From Pseudolabrys sp963742345 (GTDB lineage Bacteria; Pseudomonadota; Alphaproteobacteria; Rhizobiales; Xanthobacteraceae), in assembly GCA_963742345.1 (NCBI GenBank), contig CAVULO010000008.1:1-64000 (forward strand): DNA of 64,000 nucleotides, in the 5' to 3' direction. Both the position numbers and the translations under genes were made by a program. The notes beneath the pieces were generated by a model that searched no databases, was not told the origin of the DNA, and worked only from the letters and a program-made list of their open reading frames with translations. This document shows positions 61,601-64,000 of this stretch, piece after piece. Each line of letters starts with the position of its first letter. Position 1 is the first letter of the stretch.

Positions 61601-63697
61601 TTATACGTCCAGTAATTCCGCGCTCGCGAACTCCGCCTTCTCCTGGATAAATTCAAAGCGCGCTTCGGCCTTGGTGCCCATCAGGCGCTCGACGGCCCGC
61701 GCTGTCGATTTCATTTCTTTGTCTGCCAGGATCACACGGAGCAGCGTGCGCTTGCTGGGGTCCATTGTGGTCTCTTTCAGTTGTGCCGCCATCATCTCGC
61801 CAAGGCCCTTGAAGCGGCTGACCTCCACCTTGGCGTTGGCGTGAAACTCTTTCTTGAGCAATGTCTCTTTGTGCTTGTCGTCGCGCGCGTACATGATCTT
61901 GCCGCCGTGCGAGAGCCGATAAAGCGGTGGGACTGCGAGATAAAGTCTGCCGCCCTCGATCAGTTTCTGCATCTGCCGGTAGAAGAAAGTGATCAAGAGC
62001 GAGGCGATGTGCGCGCCGTCGACGTCCGCGTCGGTCATGATGATGACCTTCTCGTAGCGCAGGTCTTTCTCATGAAAGTGCGTCCCGGTGCCGCAACCGA
62101 GCGCCTGAATCAGATCCGCAAGTTGAGCGTTTTGCGCAAGCTTGTCCTTGCCGGCGGAAGCCACGTTCAAAATTTTACCTCGCAGTGGCAGCACCGCTTG
62201 CGTACGGCGATCACGGGCTTGTTTGGCGGAGCCACCGGCGCTGTCGCCCTCGACGATAAAAATCTCGGAGCCCTCCGACGCCGACGAGGTGCAATCGGCG
62301 AGCTTGCCGGGGAGGCGCAATTTGCGCACCGCGGTCTTGCGCGCAATATCCTTTTCCTGGCGGCGGCGGATGCGTTCTTCGGCCCGCTCGATGACAAAAT
62401 CGAGCAGCTTGTTGGCTTGCAGTGGATTGCCGGCCAACCAGTGGTCGAACGGATCCTTGATCGCCTGCTCGACCAGGCGCTGCGCTTCGGCGGTGGCGAG
62501 CCGGTCCTTGGTCTGGCCCTGGAATTCCGGCTCGCGCACAAAAACCGAGAGCATGCAGCCGGCGCCGGTCATGATGTCGTCGCTGGTCATGGGCGCCGCG
62601 CGTTTTTCCTGTCCGATACGGGCGGCGTGATCTTTCAGTCCGCGCAGCAAAGCCGAACGCAGTCCGGATTCGTGCGTGCCGCCGTCAGGTGTCGGGATCG
62701 TGTTGCAGTACGAGTTGAGGAACCCGTCAGTGTCGACGGTCCAGGCCACGGCCCATTCAACCGCGCCGTGACGGCCGGTCTTGCCGGCTGAACCGGTGAA
62801 GATGTCCGGGTGCACCAGCGTGGCGCCGGTTAGATTGCTGGCGAGATAGTCCTTCAGCCCGTCGGCGAAATGGAAGGTCGCCTTCTCAGGCACGTCCTCC
62901 ACACCTTTGAGGAGCGCCTTGTCGCAGTGCCAGCGGATCTCGACGCCGCCGAAAAGGTAAGCCTTGGACCGCGTCATTTTGAAGACGCGTTCGGCCTTGA
63001 ATGCGGCCTTGGGTCCGAAAATCTCCGGATCAGGCCTGAAGCGCACGCGAGTACCACGCCGGTTGGGCGCGCGCCCGGCCTTTACCAATTTGCCTTTCGG
63101 CTTGCCGCGCTCGAAGGCCATCCGATAGAGCTGCTGCTCGCGCGCGACCTCGACTTCCATGCGTTCGGACAAGGCATTGGCGACCGAGACGCCGACGCCA
63201 TGCAGACCGCCAGAAGTCTCATAGACCTGCGAGTTGAATTTGCCGCCGGCGTGCAGCGTGCACATGATCACTTCCAGCGCCGACTTACTTTTAAACTTGG
63301 GATGAGGGTCGACCGGAATACCGCGGCCATTGTCGGTCACAGTGACAAACCCGTTCGCTTCCATCTCGACTTCAATCCAGTCGGCATGGCCGGCGAGCGC
63401 CTCGTCCATGGCATTGTCGATCACCTCGGCAAAAAGGTGGTGCAACGCCTTTTCGTCTGTGCCGCCGATGTACATTCCAGGACGGCGGCGGACTGGCTCG
63501 AGCCCCTCCAGAACCTCGATGTGCTTGGCGGTATATCCGGACTCTGCGCTCGAGCCGCGTGCAACAGGCTTTGCGCGCGCGCTGGTCTTGGCGCGTGCAG
63601 ACGGCTTGGGCGTCTTGCGGGCGGAGGATTTCGCCGCGCGCGCGTCGAACAGATCGGCCTGTTTCGGGGGCTTTTTCTTGGTCGCTGTCTTGGCCAT
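61601..63697 (-). CDS. parE: DNA topoisomerase IV subunit B
   Basis: 698 residues from the ATG at 63697 (MAKTATKKKPPKQADLFDAR) with a Lys/Ala-rich N-terminal tail. GHKL ATPase: LEPVRRRPGMYIGGTDEKAL, HHLFAEVIDNAMDEALAGHA, DNGRGIPVDPHPKFKSK, HAGGKFNSQVYETSGGLHGV, GVSVANALSE. TOPRIM: IFIVEGDSAGGSAKQARDRR, LPLRGKILN, IMTDADVDGAHIASLLITFF. C-terminal QLKETTMDPSKRTLLRV. Full and intact; works with ParC to separate daughter chromosomes. Two long antisense frames are shadows. ParE is distinguished from GyrB by DLFD and the QAVLPLRGKILN region; this is by pattern. Confidence 0.95.
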   Translation of the reverse strand: MAKTATKKKPPKQADLFDARAAKSSARKTPKPSARAKTSARAKPVARGSSAESGYTAKHIEVLEGLEPVRRRPGMYIGGTDEKALHHLFAEVIDNAMDEALAGHADWIEVEMEANGFVTVTDNGRGIPVDPHPKFKSKSALEVIMCTLHAGGKFNSQVYETSGGLHGVGVSVANALSERMEVEVAREQQLYRMAFERGKPKGKLVKAGRAPNRRGTRVRFRPDPEIFGPKAAFKAERVFKMTRSKAYLFGGVEIRWHCDKALLKGVEDVPEKATFHFADGLKDYLASNLTGATLVHPDIFTGSAGKTGRHGAVEWAVAWTVDTDGFLNSYCNTIPTPDGGTHESGLRSALLRGLKDHAARIGQEKRAAPMTSDDIMTGAGCMLSVFVREPEFQGQTKDRLATAEAQRLVEQAIKDPFDHWLAGNPLQANKLLDFVIERAEERIRRRQEKDIARKTAVRKLRLPGKLADCTSSASEGSEIFIVEGDSAGGSAKQARDRRTQAVLPLRGKILNVASAGKDKLAQNAQLADLIQALGCGTGTHFHEKDLRYEKVIIMTDADVDGAHIASLLITFFYRQMQKLIEGGRLYLAVPPLYRLSHGGKIMYARDDKHKETLLKKEFHANAKVEVSRFKGLGEMMAAQLKETTMDPSKRTLLRVILADKEMKSTARAVERLMGTKAEARFEFIQEKAEFASAELLDV

Positions 63698-63887
63698 TGA
63701 TGCCTTCAAATAGGATCGCGGCGAATTAGTTGCCAGCCACTATGCATGGCTGAGTTGTCCCGGCCGGCGCAACCTGCGCCGCACCGCTTAAGAGAACGTT
63801 TAAGGGGGTTGCACTCACCAAACTCTAACCGCTTAATCTTACAGGATTTTCTTCGCAAATTCCAGCAATTGTTGGGATCGCCGAAAA

Positions 63888-64000
63888 TTATCGCGGTGAA
63901 GAGTTGATTTGACGCTGAAGAGCTTCGACCAGCTCAGAAATCCGCCTGTCGTCCGGCGCCATCCGAGCGAGCTGTCGCGCATACTCCAAGGCTGAGCCGA
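63888..64000 (-). CDS. C-terminal end of a TPR-type protein (start outside window)
   Basis: The last 37 residues can be read from the right edge to TAA at 63888: GSALEYARQLARMAPDDRRI, SELVEALQRQINSSPR. The spacing ALEYARQLARMAPDDRRI fits one tetratricopeptide repeat helix pair. The rest lies beyond the window. Confidence 0.65.
   Translation of the reverse strand, partial: GSALEYARQLARMAPDDRRISELVEALQRQINSSPR

Noticed and set aside
61781..62791. Long open frame (336 codons) opposite parE, plus another at 62870-63700
   Set aside because: Both are antisense shadows of the high-GC parE gene, which has all family motifs.
1..64000. tRNA genes, attachment sites or a CRISPR array that could explain the island
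   Set aside because: No cloverleaf-like sequence with a typical T-loop, no long direct repeats ending in a tRNA end, and no regularly spaced short repeats were seen by eye; a covariance-model scan could still find a tRNA.

Overview
The window looks like a chromosomal stretch from a high-GC alphaproteobacterium of the Bradyrhizobium/Rhodopseudomonas group (Nitrobacteraceae, order Hyphomicrobiales). This rests on the style of parE, pobA, the POT transporter, the Bug-type binding protein and the Omp25-like porin, and on the mix of insertion-sequence families. No tRNA, rRNA or CRISPR array was seen. Roughly 1-54.9 kb is accessory DNA dense in insertion-sequence scars, toxin-antitoxin pairs and broken genes. 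About 55-64 kb is an ordinary core-like segment.

Layout. 0-1.9 kb: an intact ERF-type annealase (running off the left edge) overlapping a YqaJ-type exonuclease, divergent from a small HTH regulator. 2.4-6.8 kb: nested insertion sequences, with an intact IS4-family element (exact 9-bp target duplication) inside an IS66-type remnant, flanked by IS481 and IS30 fragments. 6.9-22.5 kb: hypothetical genes, including a tandem paralogous pair, two lipase/hydrolase-like genes (one RTX-DUF4214), a cysteine-rich secreted protein, an alpha/beta hydrolase, a SAM-SPOR chimeric pseudogene and an Omp25-like porin. 22.6-23.7 kb: IS30 and IS256 scars. 23.9-40.4 kb: a surface-polysaccharide locus with Wzm/Wzt-type ABC exporter, gmd-rmd, rfbCBDA, manC and four glycosyltransferases. 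40.3-51.3 kb: a toxin-antitoxin-rich zone (nucleotidyltransferase-type, RHH-PIN twice, orphan HigA-like, Phd-VapC, HigBA plus a decayed HigBA copy), together with a second, decayed copy of the ERF/YqaJ/HTH cassette and further fragments of it. 51.7-54.9 kb: a coiled-coil gene, then truncated DedA, cyclase and sulfatase genes. 54.9-64 kb: a truncated DEAD-box helicase, alpha/beta hydrolase, ICMT-like methyltransferase, pobA, POT transporter, tricarboxylate-type binding protein, parE and the tail of a TPR protein.

How the genes work together. ManC supplies GDP-mannose to Gmd and Rmd, giving GDP-D-rhamnose or a related 6-deoxyhexose. RfbA, B, D and C make dTDP-L-rhamnose. The glycosyltransferases would build a rhamnose-containing glycan exported by the ABC transporter. 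Several of these genes carry single extra bases that break the frame, so the locus is either decaying or affected by insertion errors in the sequence.

The most unusual item is the ERF + YqaJ + divergent HTH cassette. It resembles a phage recombination module but stands without visible phage structural genes. It occurs at least twice, leaves gene-tail fragments at several other sites, and its ERF homologue carries a C-terminal HNH-like zinc domain visible in the decayed copy.
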